Assembly (NCBI RefSeq): GCF_003284975.1
Contig: NZ_QMEU01000044.1
Coordinates: forward strand, 1-35,377
Source: Mycobacterium colombiense
Lineage (GTDB): Bacteria > Actinomycetota > Actinomycetes > Mycobacteriales > Mycobacteriaceae
DNA: 35,377 bases
Direction: 5' to 3'
Of the stretch, positions 24,064 through 30,097 are shown piece after piece (the first letter of the stretch is position 1; each line of letters starts with the position of its first letter). The position numbers and the translations under genes were made by a program. The notes under the pieces are model-generated. The model saw only the letters and a program-made list of their open reading frames with translations. It was not told the DNA's origin and did no database searches.

Positions 24064-24902
24064 TCGGGGCGGCTTACGCCCAGCTGTCGGCCGTTACCTA
24101 CGGCGTCAGCGACTTCGTGGGCGGCGTGGCAGCGCGGCGAGTGGCCGCGCTGCGCGTGATGCTGGTCGCCTACCCGATCGAGACGCTGTTGCTGGGCATG
24201 ATGGCCGTGTTCGTCGGCGGGCCGATTCACGTCGGTGCCGTGCTGTGGGGTTGCCTCTACGGCATCGGCATGGCGTTCGGTATGTGGGCGTTCTTCGCGG
24301 CGCTTGGCTCCGGCCCGATTTCGGTGGTCTCGCCGTTGGCGGCCGTGCTCAACGCCGCGGTGCCGGTCGCGGTGGGCATGGCGTTGGGGGAGCGGCCCGG
24401 GCAGGCGGCCCTGGTGGGTGTCGTCCTGGCGCTGGCCGCGGTGATGCTCGTCAGCCGCGAGGCTCCCGCGGAGGGAACGCCGTACCGGTTCACTCCAAAA
24501 GTGGCCTGGCTCACGGTAGTTGCGGGCTCGGCGATGGGCCTGAACCTGGTGTTCCTGCACCAGGCGCCGCACGTGTGCAAGCTCTGGCCGCTGGTCTTCG
24601 CCCGAGTGGCGGCCAGCCTGGTCGTGTTCGCCATGGCCAAAACCAGTCAGAACCTGGTGATGCCGCGCGGCCGCCCGCTCAAATTGGCCATCGCCGTTGC
24701 CGTGCTGGACATCTTCGCCAACATCACCATGCTGGCGGCTCTGCACACCTGGCTGCTGTCGCTGGCCAGCATCCTGATTTCGCTGTATCCGGCCGCGACG
24801 GTCGTGCTGGCGATGGTGGTACTGCGCGAGCGGGTGACCCGCCTGCAGGGAATCGGCATGGTCCTCGCGATGGGATCCGTGGCGATGATCGCCTCGGCCT
24901 GA
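24060..24902 (+). CDS. EamA/DMT-family transporter, 280 aa (non-standard CTG start proposed)
   Basis: Ten-helix drug/metabolite transporter family membrane protein. Seen: two EamA repeats, with SDFVGGVAARR in the first, GSGPISVVSPLAAVLNAAVPVAVGMALGERP closing it, and ILISLYPAATVVLAMVVLRERVTRLQGIGMVLAMGSVAMI in the second. The substrate is unknown. The first canonical start, GTG at 24117, would remove most of TM1 (GAAYAQLSAVTYGVSDFVGG). The frame is open upstream to 24033 with no ATG, GTG or TTG, and a CTG at 24060 overlaps the smpB stop (CTGA), the same arrangement as its ATGA/TTGA-coupled neighbours. I therefore propose CTG as start. If wrong, the gene starts at 24117 and TM1 is partial. Confidence 0.82.
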   Translation: MIGAAYAQLSAVTYGVSDFVGGVAARRVAALRVMLVAYPIETLLLGMMAVFVGGPIHVGAVLWGCLYGIGMAFGMWAFFAALGSGPISVVSPLAAVLNAAVPVAVGMALGERPGQAALVGVVLALAAVMLVSREAPAEGTPYRFTPKVAWLTVVAGSAMGLNLVFLHQAPHVCKLWPLVFARVAASLVVFAMAKTSQNLVMPRGRPLKLAIAVAVLDIFANITMLAALHTWLLSLASILISLYPAATVVLAMVVLRERVTRLQGIGMVLAMGSVAMIASA

Positions 24903-24918
24903 CGGTTGTGCCGCCGCC

Positions 24919-24924
24919 TAATAT
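24919..24924 (+). promoter_or_regulatory. -10 hexamer TAATAT upstream of the AAA+ ATPase gene
   Basis: TAATAT (TAnnnT) would start transcription near 24931, 24 bases before the ATG at 24955. No clear -35 is visible at normal spacing. It would let the AAA+/TPR pair be transcribed independently of smpB and the transporter. Confidence 0.4.
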
Positions 24925-24954
24925 TGGGCAGTTGGCACAGTTCACCCCCGGGAG

Positions 24955-26208
24955 ATGGCGTTGGGCGCGTTTGAGACCGAAGATCCCGTCATTCGCGAGC
25001 TGTCGAACGCGGTAGACAAAAGCCCCGACGTGATCGAGCTGCGGTTGCATCTGGCCGGCCTGCTGGCGGACAAAGGCCGCTACGCCGAGGCGCTGGGCCA
25101 CTGCAGCACGGTGTTGACGCAGCACGCCGGCAATGCCAATGCGCTCAGCCTGTTGCAACGGTGCAGCGCCGCGCTGGCGGCGCCGCCGGCCCAGGCGTCC
25201 GCGCCGGTTGCAGCCCCGCCTGCTGGAAACGACAGCTTCGACTGGTCGAGCGCCGAACAGGAAGTCGCCGACATCATTGAGCCCGCCTTCGTCGAGCAAC
25301 CCCCTGACGCGGTCAACGAAGACGACTTCGACGTAGTGCAGCGCGTTCGTGTCCGGCTGGATGATGTCGCGGGCATGGATGAAGTCAAACGGCAACTGGA
25401 CCTGTCGTTGCTCGGCCCGATCCGCAACCCCGAGTTGATGAAGGCGTTCAAGGTGTCCGCGCGCGGCGGATTGTTGCTGTATGGACCACCGGGTTGCGGC
25501 AAAACATTTATCGCCAAAGCCGTCTCGGGTGAGCTGGGGGCGAACTTCTACCAGGTGGGCATCGCCGACGTCCTGCACCAGTGGTTCGGCAACAGCGAAC
25601 GCAGCATCCGTGCCGTCTTCGACACCGCCCGGCGCAACGCGCCCTGCGTGTTGTTCTTCGACGAAGTTGATGCGTTGGGACACCGGCGCTCCGCGCTGAG
25701 CGGCAGCTCGGGTTTGCGGCCCGTGGTCAATACCTTGCTCGAGGAGATGGATTCGGCCAATTCCGTCAACGATGGTGTCTATGTGTTGGGTGCCACCAAC
25801 GCACCATGGGACGTCGATCCCGCGCTACGCCGGCCCGGCCGATTCGACCGAATGATCTTTGTCGGCTTGCCCGACACCGGGGCCAGGGCCGGGATCGTGC
25901 GGTCGCACCTGCAAGATCGGCCCGTCGCGGGCATCGACCTCAAGTCGATCGCCAACCGCACCGATGGCTTTTCTGGCGCCGACCTGGCCTATGTCTGCGA
26001 GACCGCGACCCAGTTGGCCATGGCCGACTCGATGCGCAGCGGTCAGGTCCGTCCGGTCACCATGAGCGACGTCGACACGACCATCGCGCAGATCCGACCC
26101 AGCACCGGACCCTGGTTCGAGACCGCCCGCAACGTCGTCGAATTCGCCAACGGTGACGGAACCTACGACGAACTGGCGAAGTACATGCGCCGCAAAAAGA
26201 TTCGGTGA
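24955..26208 (+). CDS. TPR-containing AAA+ ATPase (CDC48/FtsH-like class), 417 aa
   Basis: Predicted ATP-driven unfoldase or remodeller. Seen: an N-terminal helical TPR-like part (about 1-75, DVIELRLHLAGLLADKGRYAEALGHCSTVL), an Ala/Pro linker (76-100), then one AAA domain. The domain has Walker A GPPGCGKT (177-184), the aromatic pore loop HQWFGNSE (208-214), Walker B FFDE (234-237), sensor GATNAPW and the Arg fingers RRPGRFDR (292-299). All catalytic motifs are present. GGGAG abuts the ATG, so the TTG at 24961 may be the better-spaced start. Six bp separate it from the next gene, a TPR membrane protein, so the two likely form a complex. EccA of ESX systems also has TPR plus AAA but with a CbbX-type AAA; this is the classic type. 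The function is not described to my knowledge. Confidence 0.88.
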   Translation: MALGAFETEDPVIRELSNAVDKSPDVIELRLHLAGLLADKGRYAEALGHCSTVLTQHAGNANALSLLQRCSAALAAPPAQASAPVAAPPAGNDSFDWSSAEQEVADIIEPAFVEQPPDAVNEDDFDVVQRVRVRLDDVAGMDEVKRQLDLSLLGPIRNPELMKAFKVSARGGLLLYGPPGCGKTFIAKAVSGELGANFYQVGIADVLHQWFGNSERSIRAVFDTARRNAPCVLFFDEVDALGHRRSALSGSSGLRPVVNTLLEEMDSANSVNDGVYVLGATNAPWDVDPALRRPGRFDRMIFVGLPDTGARAGIVRSHLQDRPVAGIDLKSIANRTDGFSGADLAYVCETATQLAMADSMRSGQVRPVTMSDVDTTIAQIRPSTGPWFETARNVVEFANGDGTYDELAKYMRRKKIR

Positions 26209-26214
26209 TTTTCG

Positions 26215-27252
26215 GTGACTTCGGAGCCCGGATTAGGGCGAACCGACGAGGTCATCCAAGTCGCAGACGCCTATATCGACGCCAGAAAATACGAAAGCGC
26301 ACGCGAGATCCTGAGTCGGTCGCTGTCACAAAGCCCCAACGATCCCGCCCTGCTTGCGTCCTACGCCCGCGCCGAACTCGCGCTCGGCAATTATTGGGCC
26401 GCCGCGCGCAGCGCATACGCCGCCTTGGCCGGCACACCCGACTCCGAGTTCGCGATGCGACTGTATGCGCTGGCGCTATTCAACCTCGGCCGCCAGTACG
26501 ACGGCCTGTGGATGGCCTGGCGAGCGGTCACGTCGCACCCGAATGAGCCTGCGCCACTGCGCCTTTACGCATTGCTATTGCAGAAAGCGTGGCAGTTGCG
26601 CTCGGCGCTGGACGTCATCGACCATGCGCTACGGCTGGATCCGCAAAGCGTCGACGCGCACATCCGCCGCGGTTCGATCCTGCATGCCATGGGCCGACGG
26701 GATGAGTCCGAGGTTTCGTATCGAGCGGCGCTGCAGCTGGATCCCGCCAATGCCGAGGCCCTCAACGATTTGGCCGTTCACCGACTGGGGCGCTTCAAGT
26801 TTGGACGCGCCCTGCAGGGGTTTCTCGGTGCCGCCGGAAGCGATCCCGAATACGGGGCATTGAGCCGGCGCAATATCGGGGTCGTTCTCCGAAAGGTGCT
26901 CGCCCTCGTGACCGTTGGCGCGGGGCTGTTGAGCGTGTGCCTCGCTATCACCGCCGGGGCCTATGACGAGGGCCATCCGACCGCGTTGGCGCGCGTCGGT
27001 GTCGGCCTGCTCAGCGGGGTTTTGATCGCCGTGTTGTGGTGGTTGCTTCGCGCGATCCCGCGCCGAGTGTTCGTTGCCGTCCTGCGCGAGCAGCATTTTT
27101 TCGCACTTCGTCTCGCTCATGCGGGAATGGCCGTCGTCGCCGGGGCATGGGTCACGTTTTGTCCGTGGCCCGCTGGGTGGATCGCCGTCGGCGGGCTGCT
27201 GGCAGTCAGTGCCCTTGTCATTATCCGAATCGGTCTCTTCATCGGGAAGTAA
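26215..27252 (+). CDS. TPR membrane protein with four C-terminal helices, 345 aa
   Basis: Partner protein of the AAA+ ATPase. Seen: about five tetratricopeptide repeats (10-205), including DPALLASYARAELALGNYWAAARSAY, LRSALDVIDHALRLDPQSVDAHIRRGSILHAMGR and SYRAALQLDPANAEALNDLAVHRLGR. Four membrane segments follow at about 227-248, 258-279, 299-317 and 319-342. The TPR domain precedes the first helix and there is no signal peptide, so it probably faces the cytosol. The GTG start is 6 bp after the ATPase stop. Inference: it docks the ATPase at the membrane, with TPR to TPR contact possible because both carry repeats. No enzymatic motif is visible. Confidence 0.82.
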   Translation: MTSEPGLGRTDEVIQVADAYIDARKYESAREILSRSLSQSPNDPALLASYARAELALGNYWAAARSAYAALAGTPDSEFAMRLYALALFNLGRQYDGLWMAWRAVTSHPNEPAPLRLYALLLQKAWQLRSALDVIDHALRLDPQSVDAHIRRGSILHAMGRRDESEVSYRAALQLDPANAEALNDLAVHRLGRFKFGRALQGFLGAAGSDPEYGALSRRNIGVVLRKVLALVTVGAGLLSVCLAITAGAYDEGHPTALARVGVGLLSGVLIAVLWWLLRAIPRRVFVAVLREQHFFALRLAHAGMAVVAGAWVTFCPWPAGWIAVGGLLAVSALVIIRIGLFIGK

Positions 27253-27258
27253 GCGGCC

Positions 27259-27264
27259 TACGAT
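27259..27264 (+). promoter_or_regulatory. -10 hexamer TACGAT, predicting a leaderless transcript
   Basis: TACGAT ends exactly 7 bases before the ATG at 27271, so the predicted transcript begins with the start codon. There is no Shine-Dalgarno sequence. Confidence 0.5.
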
Positions 27265-27270
27265 CCGACC

Positions 27271-28116
27271 ATGGCCGATCGCCCCGTCACCAAACTCGAC
27301 AAGTCCACCGTGCTCACCGGTCTCTTCGCGGTGTGGGACGACATCGACGCACTGCTGGCCGGGCTCTCCGAAGCGCACTGGCGGGCGGCCAGCCCGCTGC
27401 CGGGCTGGGACGTCAAAGCCCTGGCGGCGCACATGATCGGCACCGAGTCGTTCCTCGCCGGCATCGCCGCGCCCCAGCCCGATGTCGACGTCTCCGCGTT
27501 GGAGCACGTGCGCAACGACGTCGGCGTGATGAACGAATGCTGGGTCCGCCATCTGAGCGCGCACGCCGCTGCCGACGTACTGGAAAGCTTCCGGGCGATC
27601 ACCACCGACCGGCGCGAAGCGCTGACGACCATGTCCGACGACCAGTGGGACGCGGTGACGATGACTCCCACCGGCCCGGACTCCTATGGCCGGTTCATGC
27701 GGATCCGGGTGTTCGACTGCTGGATGCACGAAGAAGACATTCGCGTGGCGTTGGGGCGCCCGCCGTCAGATGACGAACTCGCCGGCCCCGCGGCGTCGCT
27801 TGCCGTCGACGAGATCGCCGCGACGATGGGTTACGTGGTAGGCAAGCTGGCCAAGGCGCCCGAGGGCTCACGCATCCAGTTCGACCTCACCGGCCCGCTG
27901 GCCCGCACCATCCTGGTCAGCGTGGACGGCCGGGCCGCAGTGGTCGACGACTTCGGCGGCCAACCACCGACGGCGACGATCCGGCTGGACGGGCTGCAGT
28001 TCACCAGGCTCACCGGCGGCCGCCCGATGTGTCCCGCCCGTCCCCAGACCATCGACCTCGACGGCGACAAACACGTGGCCGCCCAGGTCGTCGAGCACCT
28101 CAACTTCGTGATCTGA
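27271..28116 (+). CDS. Maleylpyruvate-isomerase/DinB-like mycothiol-dependent family protein, 281 aa
   Basis: Metal-binding helical bundle of the mycothiol-dependent maleylpyruvate isomerase (MDMPI) family. Seen: the N-terminal LPGWDVKALAAHMIG with H54, and RVFDCWMHEEDIRVALGRP with D149 and H153. These correspond to the His-Glu-His metal site of the family, with Asp in place of Glu. A C-terminal MDMPI-type beta domain (DLTGPLARTILVSVDGRA, FTRLTGGRP) is present. Its position after smpB matches Rv3099c. Most mycobacterial members are uncharacterised thiol transferases; a true maleylpyruvate isomerase is unlikely since no gentisate pathway is nearby. Confidence 0.88.
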   Translation: MADRPVTKLDKSTVLTGLFAVWDDIDALLAGLSEAHWRAASPLPGWDVKALAAHMIGTESFLAGIAAPQPDVDVSALEHVRNDVGVMNECWVRHLSAHAAADVLESFRAITTDRREALTTMSDDQWDAVTMTPTGPDSYGRFMRIRVFDCWMHEEDIRVALGRPPSDDELAGPAASLAVDEIAATMGYVVGKLAKAPEGSRIQFDLTGPLARTILVSVDGRAAVVDDFGGQPPTATIRLDGLQFTRLTGGRPMCPARPQTIDLDGDKHVAAQVVEHLNFVI

Positions 28117-28143
28117 TCGCCGCCCGCCGGGAAGACAATCCCG

Positions 28144-28171
28144 TTGCCGCTGGTTCATAGGCAGGTACCAT
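28144..28171 (+). promoter_or_regulatory. Candidate promoter of ssrA
   Basis: TTGCCG (28144) and TACCAT (28166-28171) are separated by 16 bp. Transcription would start near 28178, leaving a 25-nt 5' leader for RNase P to remove before the mature end at 28203. Confidence 0.45.
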
Positions 28172-28202
28172 GGATATTCCTGCCGAAAGTCGGTGGGTGC
28201 GA

Positions 28203-28570
28203 GGGGCTGAAAGGTTTCGACTTCGCGCATCGAATCAAGGGAAGCGTGCCGGTGCAGGCAACTGACCACCGTAAGCGTCGTTGCAAACAGATAAGCGCCG
28301 ATTCACATCAGCGCGACTACGCTCTCGCTGCCTAAGCGACAGCTAGTCCGTCAGACCGGGAAAGCCCTCGACCCGGACCCTGGCGTCAGCTAGAGGGATC
28401 CACCGATGAGTTCGGTCGCGGGACTCATCGGGACACCAACAGCGACTGGGATCGTCATCCTGGCTTGTTCGCGTGACCAGGAGATCCGAGCAGAGACATA
28501 GCGAACTGCGCACGGAGAAGTCTTGAGGGAATGCCGTAGGACCCGGGTTCGATTCCCGGCAGCTCCACAA
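28203..28570 (+). ncRNA. ssrA: Transfer-messenger RNA (tmRNA)
   Basis: tmRNA that rescues stalled ribosomes with SmpB. Seen: the 5' end GGGGCTG pairs with CAGCTCC near 28560-28566 to form the acceptor stem; the T-arm GGGTTCGATTCCC lies just before the 3' end. The tag-reading frame at 28297-28335 encodes ADSHQRDYALAA followed by TAA, the mycobacterial tag ending in the protease signal ALAA. The terminal CCA is not encoded (ACA-A follows the acceptor), so CCA must be added. The mature length is about 365 nt. The segment after the acceptor has a degenerate partner copy at 29253-29292. Confidence 0.97.
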
Positions 28571-28686
28571 CAGAATGTGCTGTCCAACGCCAAACCCATG
28601 GCTGGCTGATGCCCGGAGCGAGCGGCTTTAATCGTCATACGTCGGCGATGCCATGCACGCCCGAGATTGCACCGCAAGGAGCCCTC

Positions 28687-29148
28687 ATGACCTACCGCCG
28701 TTTTGCTTGGGCGCTCGGCGCGGTGATAGCAGTGGTGGCTGCGGCCATCATTCCCGTCCAGGCCCACGGCGAGCCGCCGACGAAGTGTCTGACCAACACT
28801 CCCAAGGGCAAGCAGGTCTACGTGCCCTGCGATCTGCTCAACGCCGGCGCCAATTTCCCGCCGGGGCAGCGTTGCCCTCCACCGATCGAGCAGTACCCGA
28901 AAGATGTGGCGGACTGGTGTGGCGAGGGTCCGGGCCTTGCGAGTACCACGCCCACGACTCCTACGAGTCCCACGACTCCTCCCGGTTCCACGACTCCTAC
29001 GAGCCCGACGAGTCCGACCAGCTCCGTGCGGCCTACGAGCTCGACGACCCCAACGAGCTCGACGACTCCGACGAGCTCTGCGAGCCCAGCGAGTTCTGCA
29101 ACCCCCACGACTCCCACCAGCCCGGCGGCTCCGGGCAATGCAGGGTAA
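28687..29148 (+). CDS. Secreted Thr/Ser/Pro-rich protein, 153 aa
   Basis: Exported protein of unknown function. Seen: a classic signal peptide (MTYRRFAWALGAVIAVVAAAIIPVQAHG, cleavage after about residue 26-28), then a small domain with four Cys (34, 48, 63, 78) that can form two disulfides. From about residue 86 to the end it is a low-complexity tail of Thr, Ser and Pro. The ATG at 28687 has AAGGAG 5 nt upstream. The tail is of the kind that is O-mannosylated in mycobacteria. It lies between ssrA and a degenerate copy of the ssrA 3' end, so it may have arrived on an integrated element. No homologue recognised. Confidence 0.78.
   Translation: MTYRRFAWALGAVIAVVAAAIIPVQAHGEPPTKCLTNTPKGKQVYVPCDLLNAGANFPPGQRCPPPIEQYPKDVADWCGEGPGLASTTPTTPTSPTTPPGSTTPTSPTSPTSSVRPTSSTTPTSSTTPTSSASPASSATPTTPTSPAAPGNAG
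28946..29130 (+). repeat. Degenerate short tandem repeats encoding the Thr/Ser/Pro tail
   Basis: Units close to ACGAGCCCGACGACTCC recur imperfectly (CCACGACTCCTACGAG, CTCGACGACCCCAACGAG, CTCGACGACTCCGACGAG) through the coding tail of the secreted protein. Slippage here would change tail length in steps of three bases. Confidence 0.6.
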
Positions 29149-29252
29149 CGACGTCCTGCACGGGGTGATCCATCGGGCGCGCGCGCAGGTAACGAGCGAG
29201 GCAAACGGATACGGGACAAAATGAGTCGGCGCTCTAGAAGCCAAATGTCTTG

Positions 29253-29292
29253 GTAGAGCATCGGTTCGATTCTCGGCAGCACCGTAACAGAA
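29253..29292 (+). repeat. Degenerate copy of the ssrA 3' end (att-like)
   Basis: Forty bases align without gaps to 28536-28575, the T-arm, acceptor and first bases after ssrA, with 31 identities; within it GGTTCGATTC-CGGCAGC matches at 17 of 18. The copies are 717 bp apart in the same orientation. Duplicated tmRNA 3' ends are typical attL/attR scars of integrated elements. No integrase is visible. Confidence 0.6.
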
Positions 29293-29632
29293 AATCCAGC
29301 TATGACAGGCTGAGATCTCGCGCTTAGGCTACTGTAGCGAGCCGCGGTGCTCAACTTGAAGCTTGTGGATTACGGCGCGCTGGTGGGTTGACAACGAGTT
29401 GACTGACAGTCGCGAGATAGCGGATTGCACAAGATGTTTCGGGCGTGAATTTGGTCTGAAGCAGGGGTTGCGCCGCTGTATCGCCGAAACCGCCACGGTG
29501 CACCGCTGCGATCACAGCGAAGATCCGGAGGGCTGACCGCCGCCGATGCCCGCGTGGCCCTAGCGGTCACCCCGGGAATCAACTCGATCGTTATGACGTT
29601 CGGCTAGCCGTGGCACACACGAAAAGATGGCT

Positions 29633-29638
29633 TAATAT
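29633..29638 (+). promoter_or_regulatory. -10 hexamer TAATAT upstream of mmpS
   Basis: TAATAT would place the transcript start near 29645, about 27 bases before the GTG at 29672, leaving room for the GGGGGG ribosome-binding site. The -35 is not clear. Confidence 0.4.
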
Positions 29639-29671
29639 CAGCCCTTCGGGCATTCCAAATCGGGGGGCGCT

Positions 29672-30097
29672 GTGTTGAGGTTTCTCAAGCGGCTATGGGT
29701 TCCGCTGGTCGTGACCGTGGCATTGATCGTCGGCGGCGTCGCCGTGATGCGACTCAATGGCGTCTTCCCCGGACCCGGCCTGCCCAAGCCCGATCCCCGG
29801 GATGCCACCCCGCCATATGCGGCCAAGACGGCCTTCTACGAAATCCTGGGCCCGCCCGGGACGACCGGAGTCGTCAACTGGATGGATGCGGAGTCGCTGC
29901 CGCAGAAGGCGAACTTCACGACATTGCCGTGGTCGAAGACGATCGTCGCCGAGATGCCCGGCATCTTCGCCTATGTCGTCGCCCAGGGTGACAGCCCGTC
30001 CATCGGCTGCCGCATCACCGTCGACGGCAAGTTGGTCGACCAACAACAGGCCACCAACCGGAACGCGCAAGTTTCCTGCTTGGACAAGTCCGCGTGA
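29672..30097 (+). CDS. mmpS: MmpS-family membrane protein, 141 aa
   Basis: Small accessory protein of an MmpL transporter. Seen: one N-terminal membrane helix (LWVPLVVTVALIVGGVAVMRL, about 8-28), followed by an external beta-rich domain with the family pattern (KTAFYEILGPPGTTGVVNWMD, TTLPWSKTIVAEMPGIFAYVVAQGDSPSIGCRITVDG) and two Cys near 113 and 136. The GTG at 29672 is preceded by GGGGGG; TTG one codon later is the alternative. It ends with GTGA overlapping the mmpL start, so the two proteins are coupled. MmpS proteins help lipid or siderophore export and efflux of some drugs. The number within the family cannot be set here. Confidence 0.93.
   Translation: MLRFLKRLWVPLVVTVALIVGGVAVMRLNGVFPGPGLPKPDPRDATPPYAAKTAFYEILGPPGTTGVVNWMDAESLPQKANFTTLPWSKTIVAEMPGIFAYVVAQGDSPSIGCRITVDGKLVDQQQATNRNAQVSCLDKSA

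Larger units (their letters stand above)
29149..29671. other. Non-coding stretch between the secreted-protein gene and mmpS
   Basis: About 520 bp with no credible gene. It contains the degenerate ssrA 3'-end copy (29253-29292), a tRNA-D-arm-like TTGGTAGAGCA directly before it, TTGACA at 29388 and a TAATAT hexamer at 29633-29638 that may start the mmpS transcript. GCCCTTCGGGC at 29641-29651 can form a small hairpin in the leader. Confidence 0.5.

Noticed and set aside
24955..26208. EccA-type ESX ATPase
   Set aside because: EccA also has TPR plus AAA, but its AAA is of the CbbX type; the RRPGRFDR and GATNAPW motifs here are of the CDC48/FtsH type, and there are no Esx, PE or EccB-E genes.
29233..29292. 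Possible tRNA gene
   Set aside because: A D-arm-like and a T-arm-like stretch are present but the anticodon arm is missing and the acceptor does not close; it fits an ssrA 3'-end remnant better.
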